Source of the DNA: an uncultured Alcaligenaceae bacterium
Lineage (GTDB): Bacteria > Pseudomonadota > Gammaproteobacteria > Burkholderiales > Burkholderiaceae_B
Assembly: GCA_937897265.1 (NCBI GenBank)
Contig: CALCPT010000556.1
Span: 1-5,852, forward strand
DNA: 5,852 nt
Reading direction: 5' to 3'
Below the pieces are notes generated by a model that did no database searches, was not told the origin of the DNA, and worked only from the letters and a program-made list of their open reading frames with translations. Position numbers and translations under genes: made by a program. Each line of letters begins with the position of its first letter. The stretch's first letter is position 1. Positions 1 to 5,712 of this stretch are shown in pieces.

Positions 1-2
1 CC

Positions 3-530
3 TCAGTACTTGGACAGTTTCGCAACGCCTTTCCCGATGCGCATATTCTTGATCGCGTGGGCTATGCGCTGCATCCGCGGGGCCAACGCTATGCCGCACG
101 TTGTGATGGTTATGGTCTAGGAATTCCAAATAATAGCGCCGAGCCAGAGGCTGCTTTCATATTTGCGCAATGGATGACCAGTCGGGAATCAGACCTCACA
201 ATTGTGAAACGAGGTGGCGACTTCTTTTGGGTCGCAAAATATGGGTCTCGAACCTACGCTCTGTGTGGGGACTGCACGGGTCATGGGGTTCCGGGTGCAT
301 TCATGACGCTGTTAGCCTACTCTGCTCTGACGCAAATATCAGAAGAGGCCTATCGCACAGCGCCTCTAGACTTCATCCTCCAAGAGTTACACCAACGGTT
401 TTCGAACACCTTAGGTTTAAACAAGCAAGACGCGGTGATCAATACTGGTTTTGAAGCCTCAATGCTTTGCCGACCTGTGCATTGTTTTGTTGCAGCCACT
501 GGGGGTCTCTGTGAAGTACTTTGCGATTAA
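3..530 (+). pseudogene. Chimeric partial ORF: ABC solute-binding protein C-terminal fragment joined to SpoIIE/PP2C phosphatase fragment
   Basis: The frame is open from the left window edge, so the true start lies outside; the GTG at 57 is only the first possible internal start. Bases 3 to about 190 encode a stretch typical of the C-terminal half of extracellular sugar-binding proteins of ABC importers (GYGLGIPNNS, then AEPEAAFIFAQWMTS, matching the family pattern of an Ile-Pro strand followed by an 'eaA-F-qw-ts-e' helix). From about 192 the protein is instead a SpoIIE/PP2C-type serine phosphatase: GGDFFWV, then GDCTGHGVPGAFM with the metal-binding Asp and conserved Gly residues, a helix LDFILQELHQRF, and DAVINTGFEASML. 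No membrane span or linker separates the two parts, although a binding protein acts in the periplasm and this phosphatase in the cytoplasm. The frame stops at 530 before the domain is complete. I read it as a rearranged remnant or a chimeric junction, not a working fusion. The phosphatase assignment is firm; the binding-protein assignment is likely. Confidence 0.7.
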
Positions 531-660
531 AGGCGATCGAAGCGCGCTCAAGCAAGTTCGCGCTTCTCAGTTGCGACTGATCACCATTTGCTACGAGTGT
601 TTCACCGCTTTGCAACGCGTTCAGTGCGCTGTTGATATTGCCAAAGATTTTGGTGGCCAT
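439..660 (-). CDS. Hypothetical 73-aa protein
   Basis: I do not recognise this protein. It begins MATKIFGNINSALNALQSGE and is polar, rich in Asn, Gln, Ser and Ala, with no signal peptide or membrane span. The ATG at 660 has a good ribosome binding site, AAAAGGG (669-675 on the plus strand), 8 nt upstream, and codon use looks natural, which is why I keep it. Its last third lies antisense to the tail of the SpoIIE remnant (439-530), so one of the two is not original there. Either this gene has been truncated at its C-terminus by the same junction that cut the phosphatase, with the residues after about NRKVL being readthrough into foreign DNA, or it is a short genuine gene overlapping a dead one. 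It is the last gene of the minus-strand series, 122 bp after the 81-aa membrane protein gene. Confidence 0.45.
   Translation of the reverse strand: MATKIFGNINSALNALQSGETLVANGDQSQLRSANLLERASIAFNRKVLHRDPQWLQQNNAQVGKALRLQNQY
496..549 (+). other. Possible frame-shifted continuation of the SpoIIE phosphatase
   Basis: The phosphatase frame ends at 530, but in the frame used by codon 526 the DNA reads VSVKYFAIKGDRSAL. IKGDR is a hallmark of SpoIIE-type phosphatases and normally lies some 30 to 40 residues after the GFEA motif, as it would here if the frame changed near the run of five G at 501-505. This suggests a one-step frameshift (mutation or homopolymer read error). After about 549 no frame resembles the rest of the domain (acidic metal-binding YTDG region absent), so the gene is truncated even if the frame is repaired. 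The match is short and could be chance. Confidence 0.4.
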
Positions 661-782
661 CGTTCATACCCTTTTGACGTATCAAGTCGGTTTCAACAAC
701 AGAATTTTTATACTAAAGTAGTATGTTCTCAGGTATTTGCGATTGATGCAATTCACCGGATTATCAGAGACTGCAGAGATTA

Positions 783-1028
783 TTATTTTAAGCGGCCTAA
801 CTCTTTTTGTAGCAACTGCAAGCGCACTGGATCTGTCTCGCGCTCTAGCTCGCCAGGCAGCTCTTGCGCATAGCCCACGTTGGCTGCTGTGCTGCGAACA
901 CGAGTATTGGCTTTCCCTTTATCCACGCCCCCGACCAAGCCCGCAACATACGGCGTCACTAGGTACAGGCCGGCCAGCAGATATAGCGCCGCAAAAACGA
1001 GATACAGGGTGTTCATGATTTTCTTCAT
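783..1028 (-). CDS. Small single-pass membrane protein, 81 aa, unknown function
   Basis: The N-terminus is basic (MKKIMNT) followed by one strongly hydrophobic stretch, about residues 7 to 33, rich in Leu, Ala, Tyr and Val with several Gly; it fits a membrane anchor or an uncleaved signal. The rest is polar: a short basic segment around residues 37 to 46 (DKGKANTRVR), then a charged, probably helical tail (ELPGELERETDPVRLQLLQKEL), possibly a short coiled coil. By the positive-inside rule the topology is ambiguous because both flanks are basic. Two starts are possible, ATG at 1028 and ATG at 1016, neither with a strong Shine-Dalgarno site; GAAGAAA precedes the second. It follows the 193-aa membrane protein gene by 94 bp of AT-rich DNA, so it may have its own promoter. 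I do not recognise a family. Confidence that it is a gene is fair because of the clean membrane segment. Confidence 0.6.
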   Translation of the reverse strand: MKKIMNTLYLVFAALYLLAGLYLVTPYVAGLVGGVDKGKANTRVRSTAANVGYAQELPGELERETDPVRLQLLQKELGRLK

Positions 1029-1083
1029 GAATCCATTTTTTCAGATGAATCATAAAGACGCAAAAATTAATCGTATTTTGCTA

Positions 1084-1111
1084 AATTTAATATTGTTGAG
1101 CATGTCAGCAA
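1084..1111 (-). promoter_or_regulatory. Candidate sigma70-type promoter for the 81-aa membrane protein
   Basis: On the minus strand, TTGCTG (1106-1111) is separated by 16 nt from TAAATT (1084-1089) in an AT-rich gap between two genes. Transcription would start near 1076, giving a leader of about 48 nt before the ATG at 1028. The boxes match the consensus only in part, and AT-rich DNA yields such matches easily. Confidence 0.25.
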
Positions 1112-1122
1112 GCAGCAGAATC

Positions 1123-1704
1123 CTAGCTCTGAGACCTTGGCTTACCGAGCAATTGCTTCAAGCCATCTGAAGCAGATTCGTAGACGCGTTGATTATTCTC
1201 AATATCCTGTTTGTATTCGTCACCACCAACAATACAGCCACGAGATATTACTGTGATGTTGTAGGGTGCTAATTGATTTTGAAAATCATCAAAGTCACCT
1301 TGAAAAATTAGGCCGTGCACGTACCACCTTGGTGAGGTCGTATCCTCAAAAAACGTGCTAAGTGGGGTAGCAAAATCGCTAAGCGCGATGGCCATCACCA
1401 AGGCACCGATCGGTAACACTGCGAACAAACGTTTACTACGCCAAGCATGTACAACACTCGTGGCGACCACCTTAGGCATTGCATAGATCAGGCACCAAAG
1501 CTTATACACTTTAGAGTCTTTAAATGACTGTAACTCGGCCTTGTCTTGAAAAACCAGCGGAGGCAGCTGCTCGCCGCGCTCAGTGATGATTTGTTCAATT
1601 GCCTGCCGAGCAAAGGGATTCAAGCCGGGGTTGTTCTCTCGCCTGGCAAGCAGATACGCTGACTCGGTGTTGTTAAAGCGTTCTTTAAAATAGGTCAGGT
1701 CCAT
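1123..1704 (-). CDS. Single-pass membrane protein, 193 aa, unknown function
   Basis: Three parts can be seen. Residues 1 to about 50 are helical and resemble a motif found at the start of many small proteobacterial membrane proteins, in which a helix is followed by 'ys..Ar.ai..Il.eRGe.lP' (here NPFARQAIEQIITERGEQLP). Residues 51 to 90 are amphipathic and end in a basic stretch (AWRSKRLF). Residues 92 to 110 form one membrane span. Residues 118 to 193 are a soluble domain with aromatic and acidic residues (WYVHGLIFQGDFDDFQ) and a small-residue motif GCIVGGDEY at 156-164. With the basic flank before the span, the N-terminal part is probably cytoplasmic and the C-terminal part periplasmic. The ATG at 1704 lies 8 bp after the hydrolase stop, preceded by a purine-rich GAGAAAAAAG, so it is almost certainly co-transcribed with the hydrolase and may be its partner. 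I do not recognise a named family, and the function is open. Confidence 0.8.
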   Translation of the reverse strand: MDLTYFKERFNNTESAYLLARRENNPGLNPFARQAIEQIITERGEQLPPLVFQDKAELQSFKDSKVYKLWCLIYAMPKVVATSVVHAWRSKRLFAVLPIGALVMAIALSDFATPLSTFFEDTTSPRWYVHGLIFQGDFDDFQNQLAPYNITVISRGCIVGGDEYKQDIENNQRVYESASDGLKQLLGKPRSQS

Positions 1705-1712
1705 CTTTTTTC

Positions 1713-2303
1713 TCAGGCACTGACTTCGTTTCGTTCAAGACGGGGCATACTTAACCACTGACCTAACACCTTCGTCACATACTCTTTAGGCAGCATATGC
1801 CCTGCCCTTGGTACAACGGTGACTGAAACATTAAGCAGTTTGCCAAACTCGCTGACATGTTCTGGGTTGCTTTGCCAATCTTGTTCGCCAACATGAATTT
1901 CACACGACTGTGGTGTTGGATACTTTTTTGCTTGCGCAAGCTCTTTTAGCTTTCTAGAACGAGGCGGTACAAAATGCGTGCCGGTTTCGTTATTTGAAAA
2001 CTCACCGACGATTGGCGATAACAGCAATACCTTACCGATATAAGCAGGCATTAAGGTTTGTGCATGCAAAAACAGATAGGCGCCAAACGAGTTTGCTAAG
2101 ATCTTGGCCTCTGGATACCAAAAATTTTCTTGAATATCTTGCGCAATAAGTTCGATCTGTTCTTGAAAACTTAGGCTTGCAAATTCGGCTACGGTCTCTC
2201 GCCCAGAGACCACTAAATTACGCTCAACAAGGGCCACACCAAGCCCAGCGTCAAGTCGCCCGCCTCGGCCTGGTAGGTAATAAAGTGTTGCGTTGTGATT
2301 CAT
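1713..2303 (-). CDS. Alpha/beta hydrolase family protein
   Basis: A compact, 196-aa serine hydrolase of the alpha/beta fold, without a signal peptide, so presumably cytoplasmic. Landmarks in order: first strand and oxyanion loop YYLPGRGG (residues 8-15); nucleophile elbow ANSFGAYL with Ser72 (G-x-S-x-G varied to A-N-S-F-G, as in small YqiA/RBBP9-like hydrolases); strand KVLLLSPIVG (91-100); acid loop HVGEQDWQSNP with probable Asp142; and catalytic His169 in RAGHMLPKEYV. The triad Ser72-Asp142-His169 is complete, so it is likely active as an esterase, thioesterase or similar, but the substrate cannot be told. It is small for the fold, with almost no lid domain. It starts 52 bp after the WYL regulator on the same strand and is followed at 8 bp by the 193-aa membrane protein, suggesting a regulator-hydrolase-membrane protein operon. 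The ATG at 2303 lacks a clear Shine-Dalgarno site, which fits translation from a shared message. Confidence 0.88.
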   Translation of the reverse strand: MNHNATLYYLPGRGGRLDAGLGVALVERNLVVSGRETVAEFASLSFQEQIELIAQDIQENFWYPEAKILANSFGAYLFLHAQTLMPAYIGKVLLLSPIVGEFSNNETGTHFVPPRSRKLKELAQAKKYPTPQSCEIHVGEQDWQSNPEHVSEFGKLLNVSVTVVPRAGHMLPKEYVTKVLGQWLSMPRLERNEVSA

Positions 2304-2355
2304 TAATTAGGCTAACGAAGATTGAAACTATTGTGTCTTGATCGTGCAAGATTGT

Positions 2356-3330
2356 CTATTCATACAACTTCAAAATATTTTGCACAGTCTCTTTAACTTT
2401 CTTTTTAAGTGCTGCTGGCGCGATCACTTCGACATCGTGGCCTTGGCGCAAAATGTCTTGGATGAGCTCCCAGTCTTCACCATAGGGCACCTCGAGTGTG
2501 TAGCTGCCGTCTGAGTGAACCTCACCCACTTGCTCAGGATGCCACACCTCTCGAGCGACCCATTGGGCTCTGAACGGCGTGAACTTTAGTTTAGCGACTT
2601 GGCGATTTTTACCTGAAAAGATACCGTAACTGGTTTCGAATATTTCGCGTAGCTCTGCCTCAGCGACACTCTTGGCAGCCTTATCGACCAGTTGGACACC
2701 GCTCAACACATCTAAGGCAAAGCTGCGCAAGCCTTCGCGCAGGTGGCAATAGGCATCCATGTACCAATTATCGCGGTAATAGACCAAGCGCTGGGGCGAC
2801 ACTTGCCGCTCAGTCGTCTGCCCTGTTTGACGCGCAAAGTGTTTGATGTCGAGCCGTTTGCGTTGCACCAAAGCGTGGGCAATCATTTGAAAATAGTCGC
2901 CCGAAACCTGTCGTTGTGCCATCGGCAAGATGCGAATACGGTTCATCGCTTCTTTTGAACTGCCGATGCCCTCGTCTAACAAGCCCTCAAGGCGGGCCTT
3001 AAACGGTGCCACATGCGGCAACAGCAAGCCACCGGGCTCGAGCTTTGAGATCAGTTCGATCATCGTCAAAAGCGAATGAATCTCTTGTTGGTTAAACCAC
3101 ACCCCTGGCAACTCAAAGGTTTTACCGTCTGTTGGTTGACGCGTCATGGCATAGCCGCGTAGTGTGGCATCCCAGGCAAAGGGGATATTGAGCCGATCAC
3201 GCATGTAGGCCAAATCACGATTTAACGTGGCACGCGACACCTCAAGCGCGTCCTGCATCTGTTTCATTGTGACCGAGGGTTTGGCCATGAGCATGGCTTG
3301 AATCTTATAGAAACGTTCGGTGCGATCCAT
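2356..3330 (-). CDS. WYL-domain transcriptional regulator (HTH-WYL-WCX)
   Basis: A complete 324-aa regulator of the YafY/WYL class. Residues 1-62 form a winged helix-turn-helix (RTERFYKIQAMLMAK, recognition helix VSRATLNRDLAYMRD). A helical linker covers about 75-145. The WYL domain spans about 145-220, with RLVYYRDNWYMDAYC (181-195) and FALDVLSGV (204-212); the name-giving triplet is here Trp189-Tyr190-Met191. The C-terminal WCX extension (about 245-322) includes VAREVWHPEQ and LRQGHDVEVIAP. WYL domains are known to sense nucleotides or nucleic acid ends and often repress or activate DNA-repair, CRISPR or phage-defence genes. The ATG at 3330 has a partial Shine-Dalgarno GGAT 8 nt upstream. 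It is the first gene of the probable operon with the hydrolase and the 193-aa membrane protein, and lies 0.7 kb from the divergent NERD-helicase. Whether it controls its own operon, the helicase or both cannot be read from the sequence. Confidence 0.93.
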   Translation of the reverse strand: MDRTERFYKIQAMLMAKPSVTMKQMQDALEVSRATLNRDLAYMRDRLNIPFAWDATLRGYAMTRQPTDGKTFELPGVWFNQQEIHSLLTMIELISKLEPGGLLLPHVAPFKARLEGLLDEGIGSSKEAMNRIRILPMAQRQVSGDYFQMIAHALVQRKRLDIKHFARQTGQTTERQVSPQRLVYYRDNWYMDAYCHLREGLRSFALDVLSGVQLVDKAAKSVAEAELREIFETSYGIFSGKNRQVAKLKFTPFRAQWVAREVWHPEQVGEVHSDGSYTLEVPYGEDWELIQDILRQGHDVEVIAPAALKKKVKETVQNILKLYE

Positions 3331-3378
3331 TCTTTTTTATCCGCCAGTCGCGCCACTCGGGGCACTTGTTAAACCAAT

Positions 3379-3397
3379 AATAGTTAACTTTTTGACA
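3379..3397. promoter_or_regulatory. AT-rich upstream region of the WYL regulator, possible autoregulatory site
   Basis: The 148 bp between the 111-aa gene and the WYL regulator contains an AT-rich core with the palindrome GTTAAC and, around it, GTTAA (from 3368) and TTGACAA (3392-3398) as an imperfect inverted arrangement. A minus-strand -10-like TATTAT lies here too, but no well-spaced -35 box was found. WYL regulators often repress themselves, so this is the place to look; the exact site is not established. Confidence 0.2.
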
Positions 3398-3475
3398 AAT
3401 ATGTTGCACTATCTACTGGCTCACCAAGTGATACTAAAAATCATCTTGAAAACTATTTTGATTTGAAATGACTAA

Positions 3476-3505
3476 GGGCTAGCGAGCCCCTGCCCTAAGC
3501 AGGGC
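3476..3505 (-). terminator. Weak terminator-like hairpins at the end of the 111-aa gene
   Basis: Two small GC-rich inverted repeats adjoin at the stop codon: GGGCT-AGCG-AGCCC (3476-3489) and GCCCT-AAGC-AGGGC (3492-3505). An 8-bp direct repeat, CTAAGGGC, occurs at 3472-3479 and 3505-3512. On the minus strand the first hairpin is followed by TTAGTCATTT, a poor U-tract, so termination would be weak. The second hairpin lies within the last codons of the gene. Confidence 0.3.
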
Positions 3506-3814
3506 TAAGGGCAAGACGCTTTGAGTGGCAGTCCTGAGTGCAAGTCGCGCTTGACGCTTAGCGCGCCGCTTTTCGAGCGCTGAGACAAAGTCTCGACGCC
3601 ACCGTTGTGCTTCATTGCTACGGGTGACGCTCTCTGTCGCGAAGGCAAAATAAAACAGCTGCAGACTTGGGTTTACCAACCCCGCCTGCTGACAACAGCT
3701 CGCGCTTTGCGGGTCGTGCACCATAGGCGACACGCGCTGAGCGCCAAACGTCACTACGCTTGCGCCAATAAGTACTACGAACCAAAGAAAAGATTTTTTT
3801 AGAATTTTGCTCAC
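3479..3814 (-). CDS. Small exported or membrane-anchored protein, 111 aa, unknown function
   Basis: The N-terminus has basic residues (KILKKS) followed by a hydrophobic stretch, about residues 9-24 (FLWFVVLIGASVVTF), then GAQRV, which looks like a signal peptide with possible cleavage after GA, or a membrane anchor. Residues 38-42 hold SASCC, a cysteine pair. From about 70 the protein is very basic and probably helical (QRWRRDFVSALEKRRAKRQARL), ending in a Leu/Ala-rich tail encoded by GC-rich hairpin sequence. The start is a problem: the GTG at 3814 overlaps its only Shine-Dalgarno-like sequence, while AGGTGA (3811-3816) is ideally placed, 5 nt, before an ATT codon at 3805-3803. The real start may be this ATT, or the gene may have lost an ATG. 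A stop codon lies just upstream of the GTG, so no longer form exists. It is divergent from the NERD-helicase. No family recognised. Confidence 0.55.
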   Translation of the reverse strand: MSKILKKSFLWFVVLIGASVVTFGAQRVSPMVHDPQSASCCQQAGLVNPSLQLFYFAFATESVTRSNEAQRWRRDFVSALEKRRAKRQARLALRTATQSVLPLALLRAGAR

Positions 3815-3866
3815 CTTTTAAATATTGAGTAAGTCGTTCAGAGCAGCCAGCCTTTATTTAAGCGTT

Positions 3867-3881
3867 CAACCTCACGGGTTG
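3867..3881. repeat. Small inverted repeat CAACC/GGTTG
   Basis: A 5-bp stem, CAACC (3867-3871) and GGTTG (3877-3881), with a 5-nt loop, is the first of three inverted repeats in the divergent region. It does not share the CCTCAT half-site in full (it contains CCTCA) and may be incidental. Confidence 0.3.
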
Positions 3882-3899
3882 TGGCTAGCGCCGTGTGGT

Positions 3900-3917
3900 C
3901 CTCATACCGGTATGAGG
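3900..3917. promoter_or_regulatory. Perfect 18-bp palindrome, candidate operator
   Basis: CCTCATACCGGTATGAGG is an uninterrupted, perfect palindrome in the region between the divergent 111-aa gene and NERD-helicase. A two-fold symmetric site of this length is typical of dimeric repressor binding. It lies 125 bp before the helicase start and 86 bp before the small gene, so it could act on either or both. Its half-site CCTCAT/ATGAGG recurs in the neighbouring repeat at 3935-3955. The protein that binds it is unknown; the nearby WYL regulator is only one candidate. Confidence 0.5.
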
Positions 3918-3934
3918 TTAGTATCACCGAGCAG

Positions 3935-3955
3935 GTGCCTCATAGGATGAGGCAC
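3935..3955. repeat. 9-bp inverted repeat followed by an A-tract, second candidate operator or RNA hairpin
   Basis: Arms GTGCCTCAT (3935-3943) and ATGAGGCAC (3947-3955) pair perfectly around a 3-nt centre AGG. On the plus strand seven A residues (3958-3964) follow. It shares CCTCAT/ATGAGG with the palindrome at 3900-3917, with corresponding half-sites 38 bp apart. A Rho-independent terminator would need U residues after the stem; here they would be on the 5' side for a minus-strand transcript and are A for a plus-strand one, so an operator or a leader RNA hairpin for the helicase is more likely. Confidence 0.5.
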
Positions 3956-3982
3956 TCAAAAAAAGAGTTTTCGTAGCCAACG

Positions 3983-4012
3983 GTGTCAGCGCTTTGACAA
4001 AGCGGCTATTCT
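3983..4012 (+). promoter_or_regulatory. Candidate promoter of the NERD-helicase
   Basis: GTGTCA (3983-3988) stands 18 nt before TATTCT (4007-4012), giving a leader of about 22 nt to the ATG at 4042. A better-looking TTGACA occurs at 3994-3999, but no -10 box lies at proper distance from it. Both operators lie upstream, as expected for activation or for control of a more distant start. The assignment is weak. Confidence 0.25.
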
Positions 4013-4041
4013 TAAACGAACCTTCATCACGGTGAATATTC

Positions 4042-5712
4042 ATGGCCACCCTCGTACCTGACCTGTCAAACGCGAAACACAGTCGCGGTAAAGAGCGCGA
4101 ATTAGATGTTCTTTATCGCCTTGAGTTGTCGCTGCCTAAGGGCTACGAAATCTTTCATAATATTTCGTGGCATTCGCTACATGAAGATAAAGACAAACAT
4201 GGTGAGATCGACTTTGTCGTACTCTCACCCCTCGGTAACGTCTTGCTCGTTGAGGTCAAAGCGGGTGAGGTCACGATCGCCAATGGTCAAATGACCAAAC
4301 TGTATGAGGACGGACCCAAAGATGTCGGCCGGCAGACATCTGTGCAATTTGCTGCCGTCGTCGATCGACTAAACAAAGCAGGTTTGCGAACTCATGTCAC
4401 AAATTGCCTGGTACTGCCCGACTACGTCATCGGCGACCAACATGTGATCAAGATTCCGCCAGAGCGCATTATTGATGCAACGCGCTTTGATCAACTTGGC
4501 ACACTTGTCAAAGAAATGTTGGCTGATGAACAAGCAGTTTCTGAGGTTGAGCGCTTACGCAAATTCTTTTGCAGCGAATTTAATGTCACCCTAGACATGC
4601 GCGTACTAGGAGAGCAAGTTCGCACAGCTACCGTGCGTTTGGCCGATGGCCTTGCGACTTGGGCGCCACGTATTACCGCACCCTCGGGCGTGATCAAAAT
4701 ACAAGCCACAGCTGGTTCGGGTAAAACACAGCTTGCTTTGAAATTACTAGAAGATGCATCAGATAAATCACTAAAAAGTTTATACGTTTGTTTCAATCGC
4801 AGCCTTGCGGATCACATTGGGCACATCGCACCGGCCAAGACTAAGGTCGCGAATTTTCATGAACTGTGTGTTGAGTACTATCGGCAGACGGTGGGCGACC
4901 CAAACTTTACAGAGCAAGGTATTTATGATCGTATGGCCAGCCACTACGGCGCTGCGATTGAAGCAAACCCTAGCTTACAAAATCGGTACCAACTCATTGT
5001 GCTTGATGAGGTCCAAGACTTTGAACCCGCTTGGGTGGCATCGCTAATGCCCCAGTTAACTGACGAAGGCAAAGTCTATTTGCTTGGAGATGACGCTCAA
5101 AGGATATATGACCGCGGCGAGTTTGACTTGCCTGAGGCTGTCACGATCACCTGCCAAGATAACTTTCGAACACCGGGTGAAATCTGCCGGGTCATTAACG
5201 CACTCGGGTTGACCGAGCAACCAGTCATCTCTCGATCTTTCTACAGCGGCGAGTTACCTAACTTTTACACTTACGGTAATGACAAGGAGTTATTGGATAA
5301 CACCGAAATGGCGGTCAAGTACCTACTCAAGCGGGGCATTGCACTCGAGGATATTGCGATCCTTAGCTGGCGTGGGTTAGCCGGCTCAGTCTTGATTAAG
5401 ACACCACAACTAGGCGAATTCACCCTGCGCCGCCCTACCGGCAAATATTCGACTGCAGGGGATGCTCTGTGGACGAAGGGTGCGGTACTAACGGATTCGG
5501 TCTATCGCTTTAAAGGCCAAAGTGCAGCTGGCATCGTACTCACTGAGGTTGATTTTGAAACCTTTGATGACAAAGCGCGACGCCAACTGTTTGTCGGCCT
5601 GACGCGCGCGCAAGTCACCCTGCTCGCGCGCAACAGTTTCGAGGGCGCGTTCCTGACCTCGGCCGAGAAGGCGGCGTATATCGACGAGGTCGAGGCCTAC
5701 GCCGCCTCCTGA
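4042..5712 (+). CDS. NERD nuclease domain - UvrD-like superfamily 1 helicase
   Basis: A 556-aa DNA-processing enzyme, cytoplasmic. N-terminal NERD domain, about 14-130: GKERE (16-20), GEIDFVVLSPLG with Asp57, and LLVEVKAGE with Glu71-x-Lys73, the PD-(D/E)xK-like nuclease residues. The helicase follows: Walker A ATAGSGKT (222-229, Lys228), Walker B LIVLDEVQDFEP (318-329, Asp322-Glu323), motif III LLGDDAQRIYD (347-357), motif IV DNFRTPGEI (373-381), motif V VYRFKGQSAAGIVLTEVD (487-504) and motif VI RRQLFVGLTRAQ (513-524) with Arg522. All key residues are present, so an ATP-driven nuclease-helicase is likely. NERD-helicase proteins occur on plasmids and in defence islands; a defence role is inferred here, not shown. 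The ATG at 4042 has GGTGA about 8 nt upstream. The oddity is that codons from about 514 onward are strongly GC-rich (only about 5 of the last 42 end in A or T), unlike the rest of the gene, so the C-terminal 40 residues may come from another source. Confidence 0.92.
   Translation: MATLVPDLSNAKHSRGKERELDVLYRLELSLPKGYEIFHNISWHSLHEDKDKHGEIDFVVLSPLGNVLLVEVKAGEVTIANGQMTKLYEDGPKDVGRQTSVQFAAVVDRLNKAGLRTHVTNCLVLPDYVIGDQHVIKIPPERIIDATRFDQLGTLVKEMLADEQAVSEVERLRKFFCSEFNVTLDMRVLGEQVRTATVRLADGLATWAPRITAPSGVIKIQATAGSGKTQLALKLLEDASDKSLKSLYVCFNRSLADHIGHIAPAKTKVANFHELCVEYYRQTVGDPNFTEQGIYDRMASHYGAAIEANPSLQNRYQLIVLDEVQDFEPAWVASLMPQLTDEGKVYLLGDDAQRIYDRGEFDLPEAVTITCQDNFRTPGEICRVINALGLTEQPVISRSFYSGELPNFYTYGNDKELLDNTEMAVKYLLKRGIALEDIAILSWRGLAGSVLIKTPQLGEFTLRRPTGKYSTAGDALWTKGAVLTDSVYRFKGQSAAGIVLTEVDFETFDDKARRQLFVGLTRAQVTLLARNSFEGAFLTSAEKAAYIDEVEAYAAS

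Noticed and set aside
710..724. Inverted repeat ATACT/AGTAT between the 81-aa and 73-aa genes as a terminator
   Set aside because: The stem is five A/T-rich pairs and is followed on the minus strand by A residues, not T; it is too weak to call.
451..873. Plus-strand open frame of 140 codons
   Set aside because: It starts at a TTG without a ribosome binding site, has an unlikely Cys/Arg/Gln-rich composition, and lies antisense to two better minus-strand genes; only its IKGDR portion is of note.
880..1170. Plus-strand open frame opposite the 81-aa membrane protein
   Set aside because: The protein has no family features and runs through the AT-rich gap into the end of the 193-aa gene; it mirrors minus-strand coding.
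3605..3802. Plus-strand 65-aa frame opposite the 111-aa gene
   Set aside because: It has no ribosome binding site and no coherent domains, while the minus strand encodes a clear signal-like hydrophobic N-terminus.
3860..3960. Integron attC site or CRISPR-like repeats
   Set aside because: No paired RYYYAAC/GTTRRRY core sites were found, and there are only two related inverted repeats with no regular spacers.
3935..3968. Hairpin plus A-run as a Rho-independent terminator
   Set aside because: The run after the stem is A on the plus strand, and no gene ends nearby on either strand; the T-run would precede the stem on the minus strand.
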